From positions 1,736,001 through 1,800,000 of the forward strand of contig CAWAHD010000005.1 of assembly GCA_963781785.1 (NCBI GenBank): a stretch of 64,000 nucleotides of DNA. The letters are read 5' to 3'. A program made the position numbers and the translations under genes. Below are positions 46,868 through 58,300 of the stretch, piece by piece; the first letter of the stretch is position 1, and every line of letters begins with the position of its first letter. The notes under the pieces were generated by a model. The model was not told the origin of the DNA, searched no databases, and saw only the letters and a list, made by a program, of their open reading frames with translations. The DNA comes from CAWAHD01 sp963781785. GTDB lineage: Bacteria > Planctomycetota > Planctomycetia > Isosphaerales > Isosphaeraceae.

Positions 46868-47422
46868 CGATCAACCCCTTATACGAAATGGTGTTCCCGC
46901 CCGTGTACCTAACAGAGTGTACCGGATTCCTGGCGCGTTGACCGGATTCGTCGCCCGTTGGCTTCGACTCATCGGCTCGGCTCGCGCCGGACTCGATCCC
47001 TGTGGCTGTCCACCCTGTTAATCAGGAAAAATGGACAGACCGAACAGGGAATCTCCAGAAAATGAAAAACGCGTGAGGAAACGGGACACGGCTCTTGTGA
47101 GCGGACGCGCCTCTTTCCCCGTACTTCCAAAGGGAATGCGGCTCTTTCTCGGGAGCAGCAAAGTGAACAACGCGTTAGCCGAAGGGCACCGCGGCTGAGA
47201 TCGTGGTATCATCAGTGCCCCCCGCACTCTTCCGTCATTTTGCGGAGTGGCCACCATGCCGGCCGGCCCCGGTTTGCGTCGCTGGCGAAGATACCGCCCT
47301 AATACACTGGAATCCTAAGGTTTATGAGTCTGACGCCCGCCGCTAAGATGGCTCTCAGAAGGAGTCCAGTACAAGCTGTGGAGTCGTCGGGCGATTGTCT
47401 CGCAGGAGATGGGGTGTGAATC
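46868..47422. other. Intergenic region, no gene seen
   Basis: About 555 bases between divergent genes. I see no repeat or convincing promoter. One small leftward frame at 47018-47257 has no start signal or coding character. Confidence 0.45.
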
Positions 47423-48439
47423 ATGCTACGGATCAGCGCTTTGGCGGCATTCGCGTGTCTCGGCTTCGGCGTATCGGCTCTATCCGCTTCCGAGCCTCAG
47501 CCTGGCGAACTGGTGCGTTATCCGACGTTCGGCGTCGCTTTCCAGGAGCCGAAGGGCTGGGCGGAGCAGATCAGAGACAAGGGGAAGACGATCGCGCGGT
47601 GGATCAAACCCGACTCCGTCACGAAGCGCCCGATAGCGATGATCGTGGTCGAGGGCGGCCGCACTCCGGCCCGCTCCCTCGATGACGTCGCTCGGGGGCT
47701 GGCGAAGAACTTCCACGGCACAGTCGCCGATCGTCCGACCACGCTCGGCGGCACACGCGCGCTCCGAATCGTTGCGCACAGCGATGGCGAAGCGCTCCGC
47801 CCCGTGGAAGGCCTCGCCACGATCCACGACGGACTTCTGTATCTGGTCATGGGCGGCGTGACGGCCGGACACTCCGTCGCGGACGAATTGGAGGCCATCC
47901 GGACGAGCTGGACGTGGATCCCGATCGAACCGCCATACAAGCACCTGGAGTTCCGCCAGGAGCCGCTGTCCCTCTTCGACGGAACCGCGACGATGAATGT
48001 GCCGGCGCTCATGCATACCTATCCCACCAAGCACCCCGACGGCGTCCTGGATCTCGGGCTGCACAACATCGTCCGGAACGAGCCGGATTTCCTGGCCTAT
48101 GTGCAGTTGATGCCGGTCGCCGCCGGACGAACCGTTGACGAGCTCAAGAAAGGGCTCGCGCAGGGCCTGCAGACGAAGTACAAGGTCAAAGGTCCCATCG
48201 AATGGCGGCCATCGGGCAACAACGCCCTGGGTGTCGTCTCCGATGGGATCGAGATCGAGACGCCGGACGAGGCGAGCGGCCGCAAGAGAATGGTGCTTAT
48301 CCGGTGGGCACTCGTGAAAATCGACGAGCGCCGCCTCATCCTGGTCAACTTCACGCTGCCTCCCGAGGCGCCGCAGGGCGCAATGAGTACATCACCCTGG
48401 TGGATCGGATCGTGGACTCCATCAAGCCCGGCGCCCTAG
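47423..48439 (+). CDS. Exported hypothetical protein (C-terminus frameshifted)
   Basis: A signal peptide (SALAAFACLGFGVSALSAS) precedes a folded domain: VRYPTFGVAFQEPKGWAEQI, SLDDVARGLAKNFHGTVADR, GLLYLVMGGVTAGHSVADEL and FTLPPEAPQ. Similar single-domain exported proteins, with a GW.....RY opening, are common in planctomycetes, without assigned function. After FTLPPEAPQ the natural end is in the +1 frame (GRNEYITLVDRIVDSIKPGA, then GKRP, to 48501): one G is missing in the GGG at 48376-48378. The region up to ~48375 is reliable. Confidence 0.75.
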   Translation: MLRISALAAFACLGFGVSALSASEPQPGELVRYPTFGVAFQEPKGWAEQIRDKGKTIARWIKPDSVTKRPIAMIVVEGGRTPARSLDDVARGLAKNFHGTVADRPTTLGGTRALRIVAHSDGEALRPVEGLATIHDGLLYLVMGGVTAGHSVADELEAIRTSWTWIPIEPPYKHLEFRQEPLSLFDGTATMNVPALMHTYPTKHPDGVLDLGLHNIVRNEPDFLAYVQLMPVAAGRTVDELKKGLAQGLQTKYKVKGPIEWRPSGNNALGVVSDGIEIETPDEASGRKRMVLIRWALVKIDERRLILVNFTLPPEAPQGAMSTSPWWIGSWTPSSPAP

Positions 48440-48501
48440 CAGACCAGGTCAACGAGAAAGAGAAACCGGGCGGGCACAGTTCAACCGGCAAGCGTCCCTG
48501 A

Positions 48502-49207
48502 GTCGAAGTTGCCGTCCGCGGCAAGCAGGTCAAATGCGCCGGAACGACAGAGCAAAAACTCACCTTGCGGCAGCCGAAAACCGCCCGTCGATTGCGCCTC
48601 CGGGGCGTCATGTCAAAATGTGCGGGTGGGTGCTTGAATCCGTCGGACCGCCTTGTCATAATACGGCGCTTTCTTATCAAAGCTGAATTCGAGCGGATAT
48701 CTCCTGGCGACGTTAAATTCGTGATTGGGCACGTGGAGCGCGCTCGGCGCACCGCCGGAGGCGGCGCTTGAGCCGTCGGCGTTGAGCCGGTATCTCGAAC
48801 GATGATTATTATTTCGACCTCGAGGCGACCCGGGTGCGTGACGCTGCCAGATCTGGTGTCCGATGCCCCTGGCGAAGCGTGCCCTTGCCGTTTGGCTCAG
48901 TTGAACCACTTCTCTACAGGATGGAAGGCAATTGACGAGCGGCGACCAAGAGGCTGCTCGTGAACTCTGCGACCGCGTTCTTGGCGTGACGAGCCAGCAC
49001 CGGCGGTGATCCCAGCCGGGGCTCGGTTTCAGCGTCACTGCGCCGCGAGAGAGCGCGGCTGCCGCGGAACACCACGCTCGATTTGCGCCGAAGCATTCGG
49101 ATTTTGCCACGCACCATGGACGCTGCGCGACGTCTTAGATTCCGACGGCGACCGATTGCGATGTGAGACCTGCTTCGAAGTTCGAACACCCAGAATGGAC
49201 GACCGAG
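48502..49207. other. Intergenic region upstream of the giant gene
   Basis: About 700 bases without a supported gene. It should contain the promoter of the giant adhesin-like gene, but no clear -35/-10 boxes or hairpins stand out. A GTG at 49163 extends the giant frame by 15 codons that look non-coding. Confidence 0.5.
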
Positions 49208-52200
49208 ATGGCACGACCAAGATCGCTGCGAAAGTCGCCGGCGCGCGCCGCGTCCGCACCCGCAGGCTTCGTTCATCGCAAGCGTGCTCGATGGCGCCGT
49301 TTGGCGATGGAGTTTCTCGAAAACCGTCTGCTCCTGGCGCAGGATGTCTGGACCGGTGGCGGCGACGGTACGACCTGGCAGAACGGCCAGAACTGGAGCT
49401 TGAATAGAGCGCCGGGCGCTTCCGACAGCGCGCTCATCACGGTCTCCAACAGCCTGACAATCGTCTACAACGGCAACTCGTCGATTCAGAGCATAACCGA
49501 TGATGCCTCAAACGGCGCCAGTGCCGCGATTGATATCACGGGTGGCTCGCTGACGGTCACTTCCGGGGCATCCCAGACGAGCGGCGCGCTGACCGTTGCG
49601 CCCGGTGCCACGCTTTCGGCTTCAGGAAGCGGCACAACGTTTACGGAGACCGGTGCAGCGACCTTGAGCGGTGCGAATCTGTACGCCAGCGGCGGCGCCG
49701 TCATGGCGTTTCCCACGCTGACCGCCCTCGCAGGCCCGAGCGGCATCAACGTTTCGATCCAGGCCAGCGGCACCAGCGGCCCCAATGGGACTGGAACTCC
49801 TAGCGAGATCGACCTCTCGCACGTGACGTCGCTCACCGGCACAAGCAACAACGTGATCTTCTTCAACGCCTACTCCGGCGGCGAAGTCAACCTCAGCCAT
49901 CTCGCCTCCAACCCCTCCGGCCGCAACTTCTTTCAAGTCAGCGGCACCGGCAGCGTCCTTGATCTCTCGGCTCTGTCGACCGTCGTCTCGGACCAGGGCA
50001 ACGATTCCGAGATCAACATCGGCGCGGGCGGCACTTTGCTCGATCCACTCTTGACCACGCTCGATCGCACCGACTTGAGCGTTGACGGATCGGCCACGGT
50101 CGCCACCGCCCAGATCACGTCGATCGCCGGCAGTCAGGTCTTCGCCAGCGACGGGGCCGTGATTGCCTTCCCCCTCGTGACCGCTCTCTCGACCTTGAGC
50201 GGCGTCAACTTGACGATCCAGGCCAGCGGCACTAGCGGTCCCAATGGGACCGGAACTCCCAGCGAGGTCGACCTCTCGCACGTCACGACCCTGACCGGCA
50301 CCAGCAACAACGTGATCTTCTTCAACGCCTATTCCGGCGGCGAGCTCAACTTGAGCCACCTGGCCTCCAACCCCTCCGGTCGCAACTTTTTCCAGGTCAG
50401 CGGTACCGGCAGCGTGCTCGACCTCTCGTCTCTGGCTACCGTCGTGTCGGACCAGGGCAACGATTCCCAGATCAACATCGGCGCAGGCGGCACTCTGCTC
50501 GATCCGCTCCTGACGACGCTTGATCGCACCGACCTGAGCGTGGACGGATCGGCCACGGTCGCCACCGCGCAGATCACGTCGATCGCCGGCAGTCAGGTCT
50601 TCGCCAGCGATGGCGCCGTGATCGCCTTCCCCCTCGTGACCGCTCTGGCGACCTTGAGCGGCGTCAACCTGACGATCCAGGCCAGCGGCACCAGCGGTCC
50701 CAATGGGACCGGAACTCCCAGCGAGGTCGACCTCTCGCACGTCACGACCCTGACCGGCACCAGCAACAACGTGATCTTCTTCAATGCCTACTCCGGCGGC
50801 GAGCTCAACTTGAGCCACCTGGCCTCCAACCCCTCCGGTCGCAACTTTTTCCAGGTCAGCGGTACCGGCAGCGTGCTCGACCTCTCGTCTCTGGCTACGG
50901 TCGTGTCGGACCAGGGCAACGATTCCCAGATCAACATCGGCGCAGGCGGCACTTTGCTCGATCCACTCTTGACAACGCTGGATCGCACTGACTTGAGCGT
51001 TGATGGATCCGCCACGGTCGCCACAGCGCAGATCACGTCGATCGCCGGCAGTCAGGTCTTCGCCAGCGACGGGGCCGTGATTGCCTTCCCCCTCGTGACC
51101 GCTCTCTCGACCTTGAGCGGCGTCAACTTGACGATCCAGGCCAGCGGCACCAGCGGTCCCAATGGGACCGGAACTCCCAGCGAGGTCGACCTCTCGCACG
51201 TCACGACCCTGACCGGCACCAGCAACAACGTGATCTTCTGCAATGCCTACTCCGGCGGCGAGCTCAACTTGAGCCACCTGGCCTCCAACCCTTCCGGTCG
51301 CAACTTCTTCCAGGTCAGCGGAACCGGAAGCGTGCTTGACCTCTCGGCATTGCCCGCGATCGTCTCCGACCAGAGTAACAACTCCCTGCTCAGCGTGACC
51401 TCCGGTGGCACCGTGGTCGCGCCGCTTTTGACCACCCTCACGCGCACCGACCTCACGATCGACGCGACCGCGACGATTCCCACAGGGCAATTCACCTCGT
51501 ACACCGGCGCCACGATCACGGTCAACAGCGGCACACCCGACTTCTCCGGCCTGACCTCGATCAGTGGCGACGACGTCTACGCCAGCGGCGGCGCTGTTGT
51601 CGCCTTTCCAAACGTGACCACCCTGTCAACCCCCACCAGCTATGAGGGAACTATCCAGGCCAGCGGTACCAGCGGGTCGGGTGGGACTGGAACCCCCACC
51701 GAGGTCGACCTCTCGCACCTGACCACACTGACTGGCACAACCAACGACGTCTACTTCTTCAACGCCTACTCCGGCGGTGAGATCGACCTCAGCCACCTGA
51801 CGTCAAACCCATCCGGCCGCAACTTCTTTCAAGTCAGCGGTACCGGCAGCGTCCTTGATCTCTCGGCCCTGCCCGCGATCCTCTCTGACCAGAGCAACAA
51901 CTCCCTGCTGAGCGTGACCTCCGGCGGCACCGTGCTCGCTCCACTTTTGACCACACTCACGCGCACCGACCTGACAATCGACGGTACCGCGACCATTCCC
52001 ACACGACAATTCACCTCGTACACGGGCGCCACGATCACCGTCAACAGCGGCACACCCGACTTCTCCGGCCTCACCTCGATCAGTGGCGACGACGTCTACG
52101 CGAATGGCGGCGCCGTGGTTGCCTTTCCCAACGTGACCGTCCTGTCGACTCCCACCGGCTACGAAGGTACGATCCAGGCGAGCGGCACCAGCGGGTCGAG

Positions 52201-55200
52201 TGGCACGGGAACCCCCAGCGAGATCGACCTCTCGCACGTGACCACACTCACGGGCACGACCAACTTCGTCTACTTCTTCAACGCCTACTCCGGCGGAGAG
52301 ATCGACCTCAGTCGCCTGACCTCAAACCCATCCGGCCGGAACTTCTTTCAGGTCAGCGGTACCGGCAGCGTGCTCGACCTCTCGGCACTGCCCGCAATCC
52401 TCTCCGACCAGAGCAACAACTCCCTGCTCAGCGTCACGTCTGGGGGCACCGTGGTCGCTCCGCTTTTGACCACGCTCACGCGCACCGACCTGACGATCGA
52501 CGCGACCGCGACGATTCCCACAGGGCAATTCACCTCGTTCACGGGCGCCACCATCACCGTCAACAGCGGCACACCGAACTTCACCGGCCTCACCTCGATC
52601 AGTGGCGACGACGTCTACGCGAATGGCGGCGCCGTGGTTGCCTTTCCAAATGTGACCTCTCTTTCAACCCCCACGAGCTATGAGGGAACTATCCAGGCCA
52701 GCGGCACCAGTGGGTCGGGCGGAACCGCAACCCCCAGCGAGGTCGACCTCTCGCACGTGACCACGCTCACGGGCACGACCAACTTCGTCTACTTCTTCAA
52801 CGCATACTCCGGCGGAGAGATCGACCTCAACCACCTGACCTCGAACCCATCCGGCCGCAACTTCTTTCAAGTCAGCGGTACCGGCAGCGTGCTCGACCTC
52901 TCGTCTCTGCCCGCGATCCTCTCCGACCAGGCCAACAACTCCCTGCTCAGCGCCGATTCTTCTGGCGAGATCTTGCTCAACAGCGGAACGGTCACTCTCT
53001 CCCGGGTTGACGTGACTGTCACGAACGGCGGCACGATCACCGGCGGCACCTTACGATTATCCGGCGGCACTCTATCGGGCACCAGTTCCATCAATGCCAG
53101 CGTGACGAGCGCCGGCACGACGAGTCCAGGCAGCAATGGAATCGGCGTTCTGACGATCGACGGCAGCTTCACGCAGTACGGCGCGGGCGCGCTCGATATC
53201 CAGGTCGGTGGAACCACGGCTGGTACAGAGTACGATCAGCTCGCCGTCACCGGAGCCGTTCAACTCGGCGGCACGATCGCCATTTCGCTGGCCAATGGCT
53301 TCACGCCGCAAGTCGGCAACCAGTTCTCGGTCATCACGTATCGGTCGCAATCCGGTGAGTTTTCGACTTACGGCGGCCTGGCCTACGCAGCCGGAGACAC
53401 CTTCCAGACCGACTACACGGCGAGCGACTTCACGCTGGTGGCTGCGAAGGCCGACGTACGGGTCTTTCCGACCACCGGTTTGTTCACCAGCAAGGCGGGC
53501 GATTATACGAGCTTCACCGTCGTGCTCGCGACTCAGCCCACCGCGAACGTCACGCTCAATCTCAGCTCGAGCAATACCTCCGAAGGAACCGTCTCGCCGG
53601 CAAGCTTGACGTTCACGACGGCCGACTGGAACGTGGCGCAGACGGTCACGGTGACCGGTGTCAACGACCAGCAATCCGGTAGTACTCCGTACCAGGTCAA
53701 CTTCGCTCCGGCGGTGAGCAGCGACACCAATTACAGCGGGCTGACGCCGGTGAGCGTCTCACTCACCAACCTCCCGAATGAAGTGCTGAATATCGCCGCG
53801 GCCAACCTGGCGGTCAGTCCTTCGACCGGGCTGAATCAAGGGTCAACGCTCGCCATCACCTGGAACGACTCGAACACGGGTAATGTTCCCGCGGCCGCGT
53901 CATGGAACGATCAGGTCGTCATCACCAATACGACGAAGGGTGATACGCTCTTGACCGCGCTTGTTCCCGTCGATCCTGACGTTGTCGGCGTTCTCGATCC
54001 CGGCGCCTTTCTGGCCCAGCAGTATTCGTTCACTTTGCCCGAGGGCGCCGACGGCGTGGGGAACTTGCAAGTCACGGTCACCGCGAATGTCGATCACTCG
54101 GCGTTCGAGTCCGGGACAAGCCTGACCAATGCCAACCTCCGGAGCTATTCAAACGGCGGCGACTATCCGGCTGCGCCGACGACGCTTTCCGTGGGAGGCG
54201 TCGACTTCGCTTTGATTCCGGACGGAACGACCGCCTCGAGCGTGGGGATCTTGCAAACGGGTCCCAGCGGCAGCTCGTTCGACATTCCCGTCAACATCGC
54301 CGGTGGGACCGTGCTGAGCACGCTGATCAACTCGGCGTATGGAATCGCCGGCGATACGGTGGGAACAGTCGAAGTCAAAGGGACGGGCGGGGCCGATGCC
54401 ACCTTCAGCCTCGTCGAAGGGACCAACATCCGTGACCACAACAACGACGGTTATGAGAATTCGATTGCCCCCGGCACGCCCTCGGCGTCCTTCGGCAATG
54501 GACAGGTTCGCCTCGACATGCAGACGTTTACATTGCCGGCCGCGTTTGCCACGGCCCGGATCACGGATATCATCCTCACGAGCAGTGGAGGCGTCCCGCA
54601 AGGAGAGCCGTTCCTGGCCGCCGCGACGGTGACGACGTCGTCCGGCCCGGCGCAGCTCGTCCTCCTGGGCCGCGGCGTGGCGCCCGATGTGACAAACAAC
54701 GCGACCACCACGGTCGTCTCGGGAAACGTCCTCCCCGGGCAGGTTTCGATCGCGCTTGACCCCGGCAGCGACTCCGGAGTCAAAGGCGACGATCTGACCA
54801 ACGACATGACGCCGGCCTTCGACGTGACCGTCAACGAAGCCGGTTTGATCTCGGTTGATTTCAAAGGCGACGGCACCAGCCTCGCGACGCAGACCGTTGT
54901 TGCGGCGGGCACCTATATGTTCACGTCGCCGGATCTGGCCGACGGCACCTACACCACCAAGGTGACGTTTACTCCGAGTGGCGGCACCGCGGTCACGTCG
55001 AGCACGATGACCACGATCGACACCCTCCAGCCGCAGGTTGTTGCCGGCCTGGCCAGCGAGCAAGCCCCTGAGTTCACGAGGACGCTCACGTTCAACAAGG
55101 CGATGGATTCCAGCACGCTCAGCCCGTCGACGATCACGCTCCTGGCGCCCAATGGAGCGACCGTTCCGATCTCCTCGATTATCGGCTCGGGCACAACGTA

Positions 55201-55336
55201 TGTCCTCAATTTCAGCCCGCTCCCGATCTATCTCCCTGGCGTCTACACCGTCGACATCGGGTCCGGTGTGACCGATCGCGCGGGAAACAAGGTGGCTGCG
55301 CCCAGAGCGACGCGTTCAATCTCCTGCCTGACGTGA
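49208..55336 (+). CDS. Giant repeat surface protein, segment 1 (LEPR-XLL, tandem repeats, Big_5-like)
   Basis: I prefer ATG 49208 to a GTG 15 codons earlier. The N-terminus (WRRLAMEFLENRLLLAQ) is a LEPR-XLL-like motif. It is followed by tandem repeats at ~49680-52960 of 153-173 residues (see repeat entry), an autotransporter-like stretch (GALDIQVGGTTAGTEYDQLA; IAISLANGFTPQVGNQFSVI) and Calx-beta-like strands. Big_5-type domains come last (FTRTLTFNKAMDSSTLSPST). It is predicted to be extracellular. After VTDRAGNKVA the frame is wrong: one C is missing in CCC at 55301-55303, and the next segment continues QSDAFNLLPDVTGPTVVDFE. The gene is therefore one unit with the two entries that follow. Confidence 0.85.
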   Translation: MARPRSLRKSPARAASAPAGFVHRKRARWRRLAMEFLENRLLLAQDVWTGGGDGTTWQNGQNWSLNRAPGASDSALITVSNSLTIVYNGNSSIQSITDDASNGASAAIDITGGSLTVTSGASQTSGALTVAPGATLSASGSGTTFTETGAATLSGANLYASGGAVMAFPTLTALAGPSGINVSIQASGTSGPNGTGTPSEIDLSHVTSLTGTSNNVIFFNAYSGGEVNLSHLASNPSGRNFFQVSGTGSVLDLSALSTVVSDQGNDSEINIGAGGTLLDPLLTTLDRTDLSVDGSATVATAQITSIAGSQVFASDGAVIAFPLVTALSTLSGVNLTIQASGTSGPNGTGTPSEVDLSHVTTLTGTSNNVIFFNAYSGGELNLSHLASNPSGRNFFQVSGTGSVLDLSSLATVVSDQGNDSQINIGAGGTLLDPLLTTLDRTDLSVDGSATVATAQITSIAGSQVFASDGAVIAFPLVTALATLSGVNLTIQASGTSGPNGTGTPSEVDLSHVTTLTGTSNNVIFFNAYSGGELNLSHLASNPSGRNFFQVSGTGSVLDLSSLATVVSDQGNDSQINIGAGGTLLDPLLTTLDRTDLSVDGSATVATAQITSIAGSQVFASDGAVIAFPLVTALSTLSGVNLTIQASGTSGPNGTGTPSEVDLSHVTTLTGTSNNVIFCNAYSGGELNLSHLASNPSGRNFFQVSGTGSVLDLSALPAIVSDQSNNSLLSVTSGGTVVAPLLTTLTRTDLTIDATATIPTGQFTSYTGATITVNSGTPDFSGLTSISGDDVYASGGAVVAFPNVTTLSTPTSYEGTIQASGTSGSGGTGTPTEVDLSHLTTLTGTTNDVYFFNAYSGGEIDLSHLTSNPSGRNFFQVSGTGSVLDLSALPAILSDQSNNSLLSVTSGGTVLAPLLTTLTRTDLTIDGTATIPTRQFTSYTGATITVNSGTPDFSGLTSISGDDVYANGGAVVAFPNVTVLSTPTGYEGTIQASGTSGSSGTGTPSEIDLSHVTTLTGTTNFVYFFNAYSGGEIDLSRLTSNPSGRNFFQVSGTGSVLDLSALPAILSDQSNNSLLSVTSGGTVVAPLLTTLTRTDLTIDATATIPTGQFTSFTGATITVNSGTPNFTGLTSISGDDVYANGGAVVAFPNVTSLSTPTSYEGTIQASGTSGSGGTATPSEVDLSHVTTLTGTTNFVYFFNAYSGGEIDLNHLTSNPSGRNFFQVSGTGSVLDLSSLPAILSDQANNSLLSADSSGEILLNSGTVTLSRVDVTVTNGGTITGGTLRLSGGTLSGTSSINASVTSAGTTSPGSNGIGVLTIDGSFTQYGAGALDIQVGGTTAGTEYDQLAVTGAVQLGGTIAISLANGFTPQVGNQFSVITYRSQSGEFSTYGGLAYAAGDTFQTDYTASDFTLVAAKADVRVFPTTGLFTSKAGDYTSFTVVLATQPTANVTLNLSSSNTSEGTVSPASLTFTTADWNVAQTVTVTGVNDQQSGSTPYQVNFAPAVSSDTNYSGLTPVSVSLTNLPNEVLNIAAANLAVSPSTGLNQGSTLAITWNDSNTGNVPAAASWNDQVVITNTTKGDTLLTALVPVDPDVVGVLDPGAFLAQQYSFTLPEGADGVGNLQVTVTANVDHSAFESGTSLTNANLRSYSNGGDYPAAPTTLSVGGVDFALIPDGTTASSVGILQTGPSGSSFDIPVNIAGGTVLSTLINSAYGIAGDTVGTVEVKGTGGADATFSLVEGTNIRDHNNDGYENSIAPGTPSASFGNGQVRLDMQTFTLPAAFATARITDIILTSSGGVPQGEPFLAAATVTTSSGPAQLVLLGRGVAPDVTNNATTTVVSGNVLPGQVSIALDPGSDSGVKGDDLTNDMTPAFDVTVNEAGLISVDFKGDGTSLATQTVVAAGTYMFTSPDLADGTYTTKVTFTPSGGTAVTSSTMTTIDTLQPQVVAGLASEQAPEFTRTLTFNKAMDSSTLSPSTITLLAPNGATVPISSIIGSGTTYVLNFSPLPIYLPGVYTVDIGSGVTDRAGNKVAAPRATRSISCLT
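49680..52960 (+). repeat. Seven tandem protein-coding repeats (459 bp, then ~519 bp)
   Basis: Units start at about 49680, 50134, 50593, 51052, 51579, 52098 and 52617. Units 2-4 have a 459-bp period and are nearly identical at DNA level (only scattered substitutions between 50134, 50593 and 51052). Units 5-7 have a ~519-bp period with 20 extra residues. Common core: IQASGTSGPNGTGTPSEVDL, SHVTTLTGTSNNVIFFNAYS, NPSGRNFFQVSGTGSVLDLS. Each unit alternates short turns and strands, as in a beta-solenoid. The near-identity suggests recent unequal exchange or gene conversion. Confidence 0.85.
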
Positions 55337-58300
55337 CGGGGCCGACGGTGGTCGATTTCGAGCCCTCGGCTCCGACCAATCAGAACGTGTCGAGCTTCAC
55401 GGTGAAGTTCGATGAGCCGATCCAGGAGAGCACGTTCACGCCGTCGCAGGTGACGATCACCGGACCGAACGGGCCGGTCGACATGTCCCAGGCGGTGGTG
55501 ACCGCGCTCGACCAAGAGCAGGAGACCTTTCAGGTCTCGTTCCCGACGCAATCCGCGGATGGCCAGTACGCCGTCAGCGTCGGCCCGGACATCACGGATC
55601 TGTCCGGCAACGCGATGTCGATCGTCGAGGTGACCGACGAGCAGTTCCTGACCCAGCCGAGCGACTGGACGTTCAACGGCAGTTCGACGTATCTGCCGCC
55701 GGGTTCGGTGAGCTGGACGAGTAACGGCGTGATCCGACTGACCTCCGCCAGCGGATATGAGACTGGCTCTTCGTTCTTTGGCCAGGCGCAGCCGGCAGAC
55801 CCATTCGTCGTCAGCTTTGACTTCAACATCCACGACGGGGGCGGCCTGGGCGGCGGCGCCGACGGCATGACCTTCGTCGTCGCACAGGAGCCCAACCAGG
55901 GCTCGACCGGCGGCGGCCTCGGTTATTCGGGATATCCCGGCACCTCGTTCGCCGTCGAGTACGACACCTATAACAACGGCGGCGAAGACCCCGATAACAG
56001 CCATGTCGGCATCGACTACAACGGAGTGTTGTACCCGATCACCGCGCACGTCGACCCGCTTCTGGGCGGAGGAAGCACATTCCACACGATCATCCGCTTC
56101 GATGGAAAAAGCCTGCTAGCCGTTCAAGTGCAATCGCCCGACGGCCATATCACGACGCTCTCGTACAACCTCCCCGCAGCCGCGATCCCGAGCGAGTACA
56201 CGTTTGGCTTCACGGCCTCGACCGGCGCGGGGTACGAGGACGCCGACATTTCCAACGTGGCCGTCTACCTGCTTCCCAATGGTGGATCGGGAGGTGCGTA
56301 CACAACGACCTTTACCATCGACAAGACGCCGCCAACGGTTGTTGGGTCGACACCGACGGGGGTCGTGAACGCGCCGGTTAGCCAGGTCGACGTCACGTTT
56401 AATAAATTGATGAATATCAGCACACTCAATTCGTCAAACATCACGCTAACGGGCCCGAGCGGGAATATACCGCTCGGCCAGCCCTACCTGGTCTCCGGAA
56501 CGACTTACGCCATTCCCTTTGCTCTTGAGCGCGCCAACGGCACCTATCAGCTCAATGTGGGCGCGGCGGTTCAAGATCTTGCGGGCGGAGACCTTGGCGG
56601 CAGCGGCTATCAGGCTTCGTACACGGTATCACTGCCCGATCTGGTGACCAGCGCCGTCAATCCGTCTTCGAGCTCGGCCAGCCTCGGTGATACGCTCAAC
56701 GTCGGTTGGACCGTCACGAATAGCGGGACGGCGCCTGCCGTCGGGCCGTGGACCGATAATGTCTACCTGTCGACAACGCCCACGCTCGGGGCAGCGCCCA
56801 TTTACCTGGGCTCGTTCGCCGCCGAGACTGGCGGCGCGCTCGCCGCTGGCGGCAGCTACACCGGCCAGGCCACCGTGCAGATTCCCTTCAGCTCGTCGCT
56901 GATGGCGGGAACCTATTACCTCGTGGTGCTCACCGATGCCGGCGGCGTCGTTAACGAGTCGGTCCTGACGACCCAGCAGAGCAGTGCCGCGATCACGCTG
57001 GCTGTACCACCGCCGCCAGATTTGACCGCATCGGGCGTGAGCACGTCATCGACGTCCGCTCAGCCTGGACAGTCGGAGACGGTGACCTGGAGCGTCGAGA
57101 ACGTGGGCGGCTCGCCGGCGACCGGATCGTGGACCGACGATGTGTATCTGGCGCCCAATGGCACGCTCACAGGCGCCACGCTGCTCGGCTCGGTGAGCCA
57201 GACCAGCGGATTGGCGGCGGGGGGCTCGTATGCCGGCACACTGACCAGGACGCTGCCGGCGAGCCTTGCCGACGGCACTTACCAGGTGATCGTCATCACC
57301 GACGCCGGCGCTGCCGTCGTCACCGACCCCAACCGAGCCAACAACGAGAGCACCGCTTCACAACCGCTCACCTTCGGGCATGTCGATCTCGTGCCGTCGA
57401 TCGCGAGTGCACCGACGTCGGCAACGTCGGGGACCTCGGTCACGGTCGACTGGTCCACGACCAACATGGGGACCGCTTCCACGTTGAGCGGCTGGGTCGA
57501 TCGAGCCTACCTCTCGACCACGAGCCAGGTGACGGCAACCTCGCTGCTTTTGGGCGCGATCACGCAATCCGGGCCACTCACCCCCGGCCAGAGCACGACG
57601 GGAGAGGCGACCGAGACCATCCCCCTTGGTGACGGCGGGACCTATCAGATCATCGTCGTCGCCGACGCGACCAGCCAGCTCATCGAGCCGGGCGGTGTGT
57701 CAAATTCCACGACCCAGGGAATCAGCATCGCACTGGCCCCGTATGCCGATCTCGCCGTCAGCAACGTGGTTGCTCCCGCGCAGACGATCGGAGACCCCGC
57801 GTACCCGGTGATTTCATGGACCGTGACCAACGTCGGCACCGGCGCGGGACAGACGAGCTCGTGGACCGATGCGGTCATCGCATCGCCGAGCAACAACGAT
57901 GCCGACCCCAACGCCGTCACGCTTGCCGACTACATGCATACCGGCGGGCTAGCCGTGGGTGCGAGCTACACGCAAACGCAGACGGTGCAGATGCCGGCGG
58001 GATTCACCGGGCGATATCACCTGTTCGTGGAGACCGACTCGGGCGACGCGGTTTTCGAGAACGGCTCGAAGGCCAACAACGTCGGCGAGGCGCCCAACAA
58101 CTTCGACGTGATGCCGATCCCTTACGCGGATCTGGTCGTCTCGTCGATCGTGGTGCCCCAACCCGCCGGCAGCGGCTTGCCTCTGAACGTGACCTGGACG
58201 ATCACCAACCAGGGAATCGGCCTGACGAACACCCCGAGCTGGAGCGACGACCTGGCGCTGGCCAGCGACCCGGCCGGCAAGAACATCATCCAGGACTACG

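Noticed and set aside
49622..51490. 622-codon minus-strand open frame antisense to the giant gene
   Set aside because: It mirrors the tandem repeats of the plus-strand gene. The frame is open because of GC-rich third positions. It has no start signal or known motif.
49680..52960. Possible CRISPR or satellite array
   Set aside because: The units are 459-519 bp, in-frame and protein-coding. There are no short direct repeats with unique spacers.
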